A stretch of 64,000 nucleotides of DNA, from positions 7,502,001-7,566,000 of the forward strand of contig CM069439.1 in NCBI GenBank assembly GCA_035610365.1. The letters run 5' to 3'. Positions 11,601 through 23,600 of this stretch are shown piece after piece. Positions within the stretch are counted from its first letter, which is position 1. The number at the start of each line of letters is the position of its first letter. Made by a program: the position numbers and the translations under genes. Under the pieces are notes generated by a model. It had not been told where the DNA came from and did no database searches. It saw only the letters and a list, made by a program, of their open reading frames with translations. The stretch comes from Aquatica leii. Lineage: Eukaryota > Arthropoda > Insecta > Coleoptera > Lampyridae.

Positions 11601-14600
11601 TCACTATAGAAAAACCAAATGCGATTCGTGGACCAGTTACTAAGAAGAGATGCTTTCAGTGTGCTCGCAATAAAGATAGGAAGACATCAGTTGTTTGTGA
11701 CAAGTGCTTCAACAACGTATGCTCTGAACATAGCGTAGTACTTTGCAGCCTATGTAAAGAATAATAAATTGATCTAAGGAATAATGTTTTTTTCTTTGTT
11801 GTAATACCGTAAATTAATCTAAAAGCATGTAATATCATTTTAAACATAAAGGTAACTGTTAAAAATCCGTTATTTCTATTAAAATCGTATTGGGGTCTAA
11901 CAGACCCCGCATATGTAAACTCGGAAAAAATATTGCTTATGCATCTAAGGGTTAAGTGAACGAAAAGTAACGCATTTTTCTCAAAAATGAAAAGTATATT
12001 TTAAAGCATTTTAAAAGTAGTGTTGAATATTTTGAATGATACCTGTGATATATATTGATTTTTTTAATGATTGTTATACTACAGCCAGAATACAAATAAT
12101 AACATTTTTATGGAAATATTACATTGTTTCCCATATAGCACAAGTATGTACTATGTATGTACCCAGCACATATGTACGTACAGAGTATGTACGTCCACCG
12201 CACGTACATAGTACACCTTTTTTGCATCATTTTGTATATATATACTTGAACAAAATAAAAATCAAAAATTTTGACGTGACTAGAACTTGAACTATTGTAC
12301 ATTAATGTAAACATAGTGTTTTTATTAGTTAGTGTTTTTTGTAGTAGTTAGTATTTTTTGTAGGGTCATTGATCAAATGACCTAATGCAGAAGTCGCCGC
12401 AGAGTATACGTACAAAGACGAATGTACGTAAGATGTACGACAAATGTACGTACAATGGACGAAGTGTGCTAATATGGGATTACTACCAAACATGATGCAC
12501 GTACGTGCTTCAACTAGTGGAAGTTACATGCTTTTGCCTTATAAAAGAGTTTAAATAAATGGAAAAAGACGCAAAGAATTTAGTCCGATTTCAGTGAAAC
12601 GGAAATACTTTCATTCGTTTAAGAATGTGTATTAAACCGTTTGAATAATCACATTACGATCGAAGAGACTAAAGTAAGTGAAACTATGGCCAATACTTGA
12701 GTATTTCAGTGATACAACAGTTGGAACCACACAGAAATATAAATAAGGAAAGCTTAACTTAGATCAAAAAAATTGACGTCTCTAATGAGGAATGAAATGA
12801 TGGCTTGCAACTCTAAAGGAGTAAGGAATAAAGCGATTGGAAATTATTTTTCAGGATGATGCTATTTCACCGTTATGATACTTTTTCGAAATGGAGAAAT
12901 GTTTGATAATAATAACAAAAATTTTTAGAGTGATTTTTATGCCAGAGTTTTTTTGAAATCATGTTCATTTTTGTTGCTTACATGGTTTCCTTACTTTTTT
13001 GAAACCAAAACGTTTGAGCTTCTAGCTTTTAATTTGTCAGTGTTTGCCTAAAATCTGATACATATTTAAAACGAAGATATTATGGAAAACCACAGTTCGC
13101 AGAAAACAAATTTTATAAGATTCCAAAAAACTTACGAATCTATACCGCCAATCAAATTTTATAGTTCAGTTCAGTTCAATTATAGAAACGGAACTATAGT
13201 CCTATTGCAGTATTTCGACATGAAAGAGAGACATAAATATTTACTTACTTTTGAATAAATATAAGAACATTTGGCTAATATTTTCAGAGTTTTGACAATA
13301 GAGATGTCCAGGATGCACATCATACAATTTAGTAATAAGATAACTCAACGTGCTGCCTGTCTCTGTCATACAATTAAGCTTAACAAAGAACTGTATGACC
13401 GAATTGACACTGTGCTGAATGGGCTCATTACGAAACTAGTATAGAAAAAAATAAAATGGCATCGTAAAGTTTGGTAGTAACTACCAAAAGCGCTACTCAG
13501 TATCCCATACGTCAGAGGCTTCTCTGCGACGATAAAACGCATAGGAAGAAGTTACAGTGTTCAGTTCATCAACTATCGTTAGAAGTATGATCTTTGACTA
13601 CAGACCAATCAAGACTTCAAAAACTGCACCTCGTATAAATGTGGCAGATCATACGTGGGGGAAACCAGAAGAGTTTTAAAAGTCAGATTGAAAAAACACA
13701 TAATTCATACACAGAGAAGAGAAATATCAAGATCCGGCATCGCCCAACACTCCTGGGAAGAACAACATAGAATGGAATGGGATGAGGCGAAAATCATACA
13801 CAGAGAGGAACATTAATACAAATGAAAATTTAAAGAAACAGCAGTCATCAACAACCAGGACGTTTTCAGCTAACTTAGTGTAGAAATATGCAACGTGTGG
13901 AAGCCGCTAATTGAACGTTTGAAAGAGCTTAAGCTTCACTAGTGTTTTTATTAGTTAATGTTTGTTAAAATATAGGGATAAAGACAATGGAAGTCCAGAC
14001 TTGTGGTATTATATCAAATGCATACACTTACCCTGACAACATACTTTTCTGAATAATTATTTATTGGAACTTGTTAAATTATTTTTAGGGTAAATGGTGT
14101 ATTATTTATTTAGAAATAATATAATTGCTAGCTTTCGAACTTGGTCTAAGTTCTTCGTCAGGCAAAAATTGTTATTTTATTTATATCTCAATTAAATGAA
14201 AAAAATGGTAAAATGTAACAGGAGGAGTCAAAGAAAACTGACGAGTGAAGAAAATCTCGTGCAGGCAAAAGCAAGAATCAGAAATGGGAAAAGGAATTTA
14301 TGCAAATCCCGCGATAATGAATAAAACAGGACTTTGTTAAATCCACTCCATTGATACTAGACAATCATGTATCACATCAATATTTTTCTCTTTGCTCCCT
14401 ATGCCAGCCAGATGTTGCAACCTCTCGACAGGACATTTAGAACAATTTTGCCTAACTATTTAACCATGACAAAAATAAAAATTACAAAAAAGGGATTTAG
14501 AGCAACAGGAATATTTCCATTCAACTGTGATATTTTCACAGATGAAGATTTCCAGCCGTCAGAAGTAATTGATATTTATGAGCTCCATCCAAAGTTACAA

Positions 14601-17600
14601 CCAACCAATTTTCATTTGTTTAGATAGTCAGGACCGGCCTGAAAACTAATTGCAAATATCTCAAAACTCGTCCACTTCAGACAAAATCTTTAAAGGAAGA
14701 ATTTTCGTTTAACGCCACAAGGAAACTATTCCTTGAGTTTGTAGTATTTCAGTATTAGTTTAGTCAACAAGTGACGTTTTTTTTTTGAAAAACTTCAAGT
14801 CCTGCTCGAAAAAACTACAAAAGTTATAATATATAAACAATTTAGTAAATAAAAGGGTTTCGTTTTTTGGAAATATTTTGGAAACTACTATAGATATCGG
14901 AAATTAAAACAATGGTTCTGAAAGGGCAGGAAATTATCTAAAAAAAAGTCAGGCCTTCGGGAACTCTACCACCAATATTTATAATTTTAATTAAGCGGCA
15001 AAAACTAGGTCAAAAACGAGTGATGTGGCATCCGGGTCTGTTGATCTGTTGAAATCCAGGTAATAATCCATTGGAAAAAATGTTTTCCTCAATTTTTCAA
15101 TTAGGAAATCAACATGAAAAACGTAATAATGTTTAAATCATCAGAGATTTTTTCTACTTTATAAATCTTTACTTCGAACACCTTAGAAACGATCCTGGTT
15201 AGAAAAATTTAAAAAAATTAGATACTTCAATTTTTTATAAACAATCTTAACATTTTAAAAAATAGAAATCAAGTTAACAATTTTTTTTAAATACCTCGAT
15301 TATTTCATTATCTTACTGTTAACAACTATCAAAAGATAATGTTTTTAAATTTTTTAGTTATTGTTTAAATAATTATTATAAAAAAATGCATTGTTTATTA
15401 GATAATTAAATATTTTTTTGTGAAATCTAATCCATTTATAGAAATAATGATTTTTTTTTAAATCGTTTTTTAAAAAAACTTTTATTGGTTAAAAACGTGT
15501 TTGTTAATTAATAATTTTTTTGCAACTGGAAATTAATATCAAGGAATAATTTTTTTTAATCATTATTTTTATTGCTACTCCATATATCAAAAAATTTTTT
15601 TTGTTTATTTAATAAACAAATTGTTATAAATAAATTAATTGCATTTTTTTGTATAGTAAAAAATTAAATAAAAAGCGAGAATAATTAAAAATTACAAATT
15701 AATAATTTATTAAAACTTTTTTAACAAAAAAAAATTCTTTGTCGAATGTGGAAGAGCAATTAAGATAACGATTTAAAAAAAATGGTTTTATAATATTAAT
15801 TTCCAGTTGCAAAAAAAATTTTTTAATTACACTGGTCTGCGTGAAAATCGGCCCTGATACCATTCTTGACGATTCTCATGTAAAATGACCTCCTGAATCC
15901 AAAAATGAGCTCCGTTTTTACCCATCACCCACCTATTTTGGGGGAACCCCATTTTTATTTTATTTTTTGCATTTTTTTTTAGAATTTTTACTTATAGCCG
16001 TTAAACATCCCAAAGCAGGTAATAAAATTTGTACCAACGTATATGGCAAAAGTCTTGCTATAAAATGTATATAGAAACAACAATAAAATACAAATATATA
16101 AGAACAGTAAAAAACAGTTAGGAAGATTCACTGCACGACGCTGGCGATCTCAATACCACATGCAGGTTTGAACAGGAATTTTCGACAGGCTTGAACTTGC
16201 ATTGCTCATTTGTGTAAAACAGTAAAACTACTTTTACTCCGGATTTTTTCAAGTGACTAAGTATGATTTGTGGTTAATGTCGGGCGTTGAATTACTGTTT
16301 AATTATGCCACGCGAGTGTAAAAATCATCCTGATAGCTTCTGCTATGTCTGCGGGGAATTAACTTTAAAAGCGCAACGAAAACCCCTTTCTCCGCTTGTT
16401 AAAACAGCTTATAAATTGTACTTTGATTGTCAAGTTGGCGACCAGGACAAGATTTGGGCTCCATCAGTTTGCTGTACTACTTGTTACAGTCGTTTGACCA
16501 AATGGCTCAAAGGTACCATTAAATCATTGCCATTTGCTGTGCCCATGGTTTGGTGTGAACCTCGCTGTCATCTTACAGATTGTTACTTTTGTATGACTTC
16601 CATCGTCGGGTTTTCGAGCAAAAGTCAGCATACAATTTAGTATCCCAATATTCCGTCAGCTCTAAAACCTGTTCCTCATAACGATACTTTGCCAATCCCA
16701 GAGCCCCCAAACACTTATACTCTAGAGCCGGAAATTGATTTAAAAGACTGCGAGCTACAACCTGTGGCTTCGAATGATACGTTCAATGATGATGAAGAGT
16801 ATTCCGCAGATTTAGTTTCTCGGCCACCTCACCTCCTCACTTAATCGGAATTAAATGATCTTGTCAGGGATTTGCAGTTACCCAAGACTAAATCTCAGCT
16901 CCTAGGATCGCGACTTCAACAGTGGAATCTCTTAGAAAAGGGAGTAAAAATATCTTCTTACAGGACCAGACAAGCAACCCTGAAGTGTCTTTTATCAGAA
17001 GATAAAGGTTTAGTGTTCTGCCATAATGCAAATTTATTGATGACAGAGCTGCAGATGCCATGTGACCCCAGACAAATGGAGACTGTTTATAGGCTCATCA
17101 AAAACAAGCTTAAAAGTTGTCCTGTTGGCAAATGAGAATGACTTCCCATCAGTTCCAGTTGCATACTCTGTTGATATGAAGGAAACGTACGCAAACATCT
17201 TCAGAATCCTTGATAAAATTAGTTATCATGATTATAAGTGGAAACTTTGCGCTGACTTAAAAGTTGTTGCTCTACTCACGGGCCTGCAATCAGGATTCAC
17301 AAAATATTGCTGCTTCTTTTGTGAAAGGGATAGCTTTGCCCGAGATAAACATTACATCGTACGGGACTGGTCTTTTCGAGAAAATCTTATTCCTGGTTAG
17401 TAAAATGTTGCCCACAATCCTTTGGTTCCGAAGGAAAATATTTACTTACCACCTTTACACATCAAACTTGGATTGATCAAGCAGTTTGTGAAAGCAGTGG
17501 ACAAGACAGGTGGCGCATTTCAATTTTTGAAAACTAAATTTCCTCGTCTTAGCGAAGCTAAAATCAAAGAAGGCGTTTTTGTTGGTCCCCAGATTAAACA

Positions 17601-20600
17601 ACTCTTCCAAGATTCGACGTTTATTGAACACCTAAATCGAAAAGAAAAACGAGCTTGGCTTGCATTTCAAAACGTTTGTAAGAACTTCCTGGGTAACCAC
17701 AAAAGTGAAGATTATGTCGCTCACGTCGAGGAACTGCTTTTAGCGTACAAGGACATAGGATGTAACATGTCTCTTCAAGTTCACTTCCTTCACTCGCATC
17801 TGGACTTTTTCCCTGAAAATTTAGGAGCAGTCTCAGATGAACACGGGGAACGGTTCCATCAAGACATCGCTAAGCTGAAGAAGAGATTTTCAGGGAAGTG
17901 GAATGCAAGCATGTTGGCGAAGTATGATTGGTTTTTAAAACGAAAGAACTGTACCTCAGGGTATAAAAGGAAAGCAAGCACTAAGTAACGATGAATATCT
18001 TTTTATTTATTACTGTTTATAGCTAAAATAGTTCTTTTTCCCATTTAAATTGAATTCATGTCCATATATTTATTATTATAACAATTATTATAATTATTAT
18101 TATCGTTCGATAAATAAATTATAATTAATTTATTGAAAAGTGGTAAAATTAGAGATTTGTGGCTTCCTCGAAAATGGTGGGTGATGGAAGAAAACTGAAG
18201 ACATATTTGGATTCAGGACGTCATTTTACATAAGAATCACCCGGAATAGTGTCAGAGCTCGATAAAAAATATTTTTTTGCAGACCAGTGTTTTATCTTAT
18301 AAACAATGCATTTGTTTATAACAATTATTTAAAGAATCGCAGTCAAATAAAAAAAATTTAGGTAGTTCTTGAAAGTAAGAAAATGAAATAATTGAGATAT
18401 TTAAAAAAAATATGTTTTTTGTTTACTTCATATGAGATTTTCATTTTTGTTATAAAAAATTAGAAAATCAAATTTTTTTCAGCGAAGATCGTTTTTAAAC
18501 TCTGAAGAAAATATTCAAGAAGTGGAAAAAATCTCAGGTAATTAGTTTAAAAATTATTTGTTAATTTCCAACTTGTAAATATAACTTAGTTAACAAAATT
18601 AAAAAATTGCAAAAAAAAAAATTTTCTAACTGATTATTGTTTATTGGTGTGTTTAAATGGTACCTAATTTTTTTCGTTTTTTTATATTCATACTAAATGG
18701 GTTAAAAAATATTTTTTTGTAAAAGTGGCTGAATGGACGAGCTTTATTTTTGCCGCTTAATTAAAATTATAAATATTGGTGGTGAGTTCCGGGAGGTAGG
18801 GTTTTTTTTTAGAATTTTTTTTGCTTTTATCTTATCTTATCTTATTATTATCTTATTTTTTAATTTGCGATATCTTTAATAGTTTCCGAAAGTTTTCCAA
18901 AAAACAAAACGCGTTTTGATTTTTCTAAATTTTCTCGAGTAGGACTTGGATTTTTCTAGATGCAATTATGCCACTTTGGTTCTAACTTTAGGAGAAGGCG
19001 AGCTGGAATTCGAAAAAATGGCATTTGTTGTTACTCACATTTCATTAAGAAGTCACGAATAAACGAAACCTCATTTTACTATTTAGTTTTTAGTTCGAAA
19101 ACATGTTAAAGATATTAAACAGTGTCTGTGGTTTTGCAAAGGTTGAGAAGTTTGGAAAGCATTCTTAACAAAAACTAAATATTTGTGCAATTGGCACTAT
19201 CACAAAAACAAACAATTTTGATTACTCAATTTAAAAGTTGAAACAACTATAAACTGTAACTATAAAAATGAAAAAAAACTTTTATTTAATGAAGCTTATC
19301 GTAAATTAGTGTTAATCCTATCGTGAATAAATAAATACCAATTAACAAATTAATCTTCCAATTTATTCTATTAAGTAGGATAATAATTTTGCGTCTATAA
19401 AAACGTAATTTTTAATGACTTTTAAATCAGGTCTCCAGGTATATTTTCTTAGGAAACTTGTTTTTTGCCTTATGATGACGACCTACTAATCTGGAGATTC
19501 CATAACAAGTTATAAAAAGTGGAAAGTTTTTGACGCACACTATCTTGGTTTTTTTATTGCACCGACTTTTAAGTTGCTATTTGTCGTACATCGTTGACTA
19601 TTTATTTCTAGATTGTTTGACATAGTGCAGTGCCTATAATTAATTTTCAACTATATTATATGGTATGCAACAATGAGTTAACGACATTCTAGAACAATAA
19701 AAAAATTAATACGTTGTTGTTGAATAACGGCAGTTGTTTTACATAATCATTACTTTTGTTAAATGCACTGTAGTTAATTGAGATAACCATATAGTACTCA
19801 TCTAATCGATACTCTTAAACCTCTCGCTCTTTAAACAGTTATTACAGCGCCATTAAATTAACGTAATTCTCGTCAAAACAAGCGACGAAAGTCTCATTTT
19901 TTTTAAATTCAATATGCTTAGACGTAAGTGATTATGCCATAAAAATACTTAATTTGCTCGTTAAAAAAAGCAAAGGAAATTACTGCTACTTCAACTCAAA
20001 TTAATTATACTAATTATTTTGTATGTACTATTTGACTAGCTTGACAAAAATAAAATTTCTAACGGTACCAAACGGTTTAACCCATCAGAATTATTTAGTA
20101 ACACTGTTTTTAGATGCATTAATCACCTACATTTTTGCAAATGCCGGAACGTAAGCTGTCGGTGTTTGTGGTTATTCTAATTAGTTTACCAATAACACAC
20201 ATGAAAGATTATTTACGGAATGGCGACTTTATATAAGCTAGGTTAATGCTACGTTTATTATATCTGATTACACATTATTGGCGCCAATGGGTTATTTTAA
20301 AAACTTTAGAAAGCCAAATATGATCTTATAAAGACTGTAGATTACATTAAAAGAACGAGATCTTTTGCCAAATTTATTTTTTCTTGTACTGAATGAAATC
20401 GTCTAGAAGTTGCTTAAGGTTAATCGCTGACTGGCTTCATGTGCTAAAACAAATTAATTCCTATAGTCAAAAGATTAGTTTCTTTTTATTCACAATACGG
20501 AATGTGTGCCCAATAAAAACTTTGTAACACATGCTCTTATAGATGCCAGTTTTTTTGTCACTAGTTCGGATGACTTGAGTTTAAATTTAGTTGCGAAACA

Positions 20601-23600
20601 AAATTATTTTTTTAATAAATAGTACTAATAGGATTGTACCAATATTTTTAGATTAAATCCAAGTTAAGAATTGGAACCCCAACAAACTACAAAACGTTTT
20701 TGCCACATATTCCTAAACCAAAAGTTGTTGGAAGAAAGAGAAGACTAAGCTTGTGTACTACTTCTGGATCGAAAACCAAAAGTATCGCCTGCTTGCATTT
20801 GAGGGTTAAAAGCTCTTTTTCTATAGTATTGAAAGGTAACAACAAAAGATGCAATAAAAAAGGGTTTTTACATTTATTCTTTATAAACGTGTTTCTATTA
20901 AAACTGAGGAAATCAAAAAAAGCAAGAAAGAAGAAATGTAATAGCGAAGGCTTCCATGGCCGAAGTCCTCCAGGTTTGGACCGTGTCATTGTTGTAATCG
21001 TAGTTGCCAACGTTTCGCCCACTTTCGCAAAGGGTTTCATGTTTTCTGTTGTTAGCGATTTTTGTTTTGGAAAGGAATTCGTAATTCAACAAATAGTAAA
21101 AAAGCACGTTGTGTCCACCTCATCCAAGCAACACATTGGTATAAAAAACGTTCAAATGTCCGTCGAATAAACGTTTATTACACGTTTAACAACGTAATAA
21201 TGTCTAATAAACGTTTATCAGACGGACATTCGAACGTTTTTTATACCAATGTGTTGCTTGGGCAGCTGCATGTTTTTTTACAATATTTGTTCTTACTACT
21301 AGGAAGGGTGATGTTTTAAGAAAATTTTGACGAGAAGTTCGATTGTTTACCTTCGGACATGGGCCGTGTTTACAAAGTGCTAGGTGGTACCAAAATTACC
21401 AACAAAAGTTATTGGAAAATTCCATCAGTGATGTGAAACCCCGTAGATCGAATTTTATGGTGTTCCGAAGTTCACTATTAGCGGCATAATTAAAAACATT
21501 AATGTTAAAACAGTCGGAGGCCGGACATTATTATGCCCAGAAGAAGAAGGAAGGTTGGTTGTAGCAGTTGAATTGGCGGCAGAATACGGATTGCTCCTTT
21601 CTTTATACGATGTATATGTAATAGTTAAACAATATCTTGACAGAAGAGGAGTAAATATAAAAAAATTTCGAGATAACCATCCAGGTCATGATTGGGTGAA
21701 GTCACCGGAATCTAATTAAAACATAAAGAGATGTAGGGCACAAGCAAGTAAAGGCACCTTAATGTAATATTTTAGTGAGCTGCAAACATCACTGGAGGTA
21801 ATTTGTAAAACAGGATCGAAACATTGCGATAGAATAAATGATTTTTTAAAATCTAGCGTAATGATGTCGGCTTCGACAAGTGGTGAACTTCTTCCGTTCT
21901 TCGTTGTGTATAAGAATGGGAAGAAGATGGTCTAAATTGATGTGGTTATAGTGTAAGCAGTTTAAGATGGTTTGATTCAAGTAATTTTTTGGAATGGCTT
22001 TGTCAGATAACCTTACTTTATTTCAGAAAAAAATTTAATTGGTGACAATTTATCTAGTCAACGTTCGAAATAATTAAGAATGTGAACGTCAGAATATAAA
22101 GTTTATTTTAACTCTACTGAGACAATTGAAACAAATTCAAAGAAAACTGTTGTCCGGATTTCACGCCTTGGGTATTTGGCTCGCCAATCTACAGTAAGTT
22201 TTGAAACGTCTTCATCAAAGACTGTCTGAGTCTGAGGATAGTCCACAAAAAGGTGAAGTAGATATATCTCTACTCAAATTTCTCCAAGAAAACAAAAACC
22301 TTGAGGTACAAATTTGACCGAACAGGCGCAAGCAAATTAACGTTAAACCAGGAAAGCCAGTCATTCCTGCATATATGAAATCTTAATCGTCAATTGAAGC
22401 CAAAAACGATCCAGAGAGATATGCCGTCCAGCTCTGGTGTGCAAAAATCTATAAAAAACCAGAACGTTCAATTAGATGATTCTGATTCCGATACCGATAT
22501 AGACTCCTTGCCATTAGCTAATTTTGTAACCGTCAACAATAATCTAAATTTATTTTATAAAAATTGTTTTTTATCCGACTCATCTCAATCGGGCGAAGAA
22601 ATTACTTCCAAGAAATTCAGAAATTCGTTCTACAATAAAGATGTTACAATAAACGATTTTAAGTGTAGTAGGTGAAAATTATCTTGTCACCTTTCTTCGA
22701 AAAACGCAACCTGGGGACAACGCTTCCTTTTCTTTTCCAAACGTGTTTGATAAAAGCATTATTGGAAAATTAAAAATTGTTCAAGTGCTTTTTTCTTATT
22801 TACAGTTTAGAATAGGTCGTTATACCTTTTCTAATTTACCTGATCTTGTTTTAGAGTAGATTATAACTCTATTTGTGACATAAGAATTTGCTTTTCTAGA
22901 AGAATTCCAATATTTGTTTTGTTACATAAGAATTACCGTTTCATTTTTAAAATAAATTCTGTTTTTTATGATAAAATGATGTTTTTGTTACTTATAACAA
23001 ATAATTTTGCAACTTCTGCCCAAAGCGGTGACTTTGAATAATTTTTAACAAAAAAATCTAATAATTGAAAAGTACCTTGGCCGAAAATTGCTTGGTGTTT
23101 AATCTGTGATCAAAAAGGTTACAAAAAGTGCCTGAAAACACCTAGCTGTATGATGCATTACGGAAAATAAAATTAACGTATGCGTTACTTAAAAACATTA
23201 TAAAAATGTACATCATGGGTAGGTGTTTTTTTGCCAATTTCACACGTAACTTTTTAAATACCCAGTTAATCAGATGCAGAATAATCTTTTTAATATGTCA
23301 TTCTCACGTCGTATACGTAATTCTGACGTTAATAAAACGTTAGTGTGCTGCTTGGGTATGCTCAGTAACTGTACCAGTAAATTAACAAATTAATTTAGTA
23401 AAGTAACAAATACTACATAAAAGTTCAAGGCTATAAATGTAACCTCTATAATCCGGACACACTTAAATTCCGGACGTTTTTAAATTTGGACGCATCTCTT
23501 TGATACGGACGCATATCTCTTTGATACGGACCCTCGTCATAATTTACCGGTCGTTATTTTTGCATTTTTTTTTTAATTCAAGTTTGCCTCGAGTGCACTG

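Larger units (their letters stand above)
14640..19130 (+). mobile_element. DNA transposon with long terminal inverted repeats, superfamily not assigned
   Basis: A central coding region (16,305-17,988) is flanked by long, diverged inverted repeats. Sequence at about 14,795-15,420 and 15,833-15,950 pairs with about 18,955-18,285 and 18,285-18,160. Clear blocks include aatatttataatttt and ttaattaagcggcaaaaa at 14,975-15,006 against 18,750-18,780, and tgaatccaaa near 15,894 against its complement near 18,210. Weaker similarity continues outward to about 14,640 and 19,130. The left arm is longer because of an insert at 15,430-15,830. I could not define target duplications. It lies in the large host intron. 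Confidence 0.7.

Noticed and set aside
12036..12314. Overlapping frames on both strands rich in Y, T and V
   Set aside because: Translations of the tacgta-rich foldback repeat.
20687..21170. Overlapping 117- and 156-codon frames
   Set aside because: Low-complexity K/R- or L/F-rich translations running into the foldback MITE. No family resemblance.
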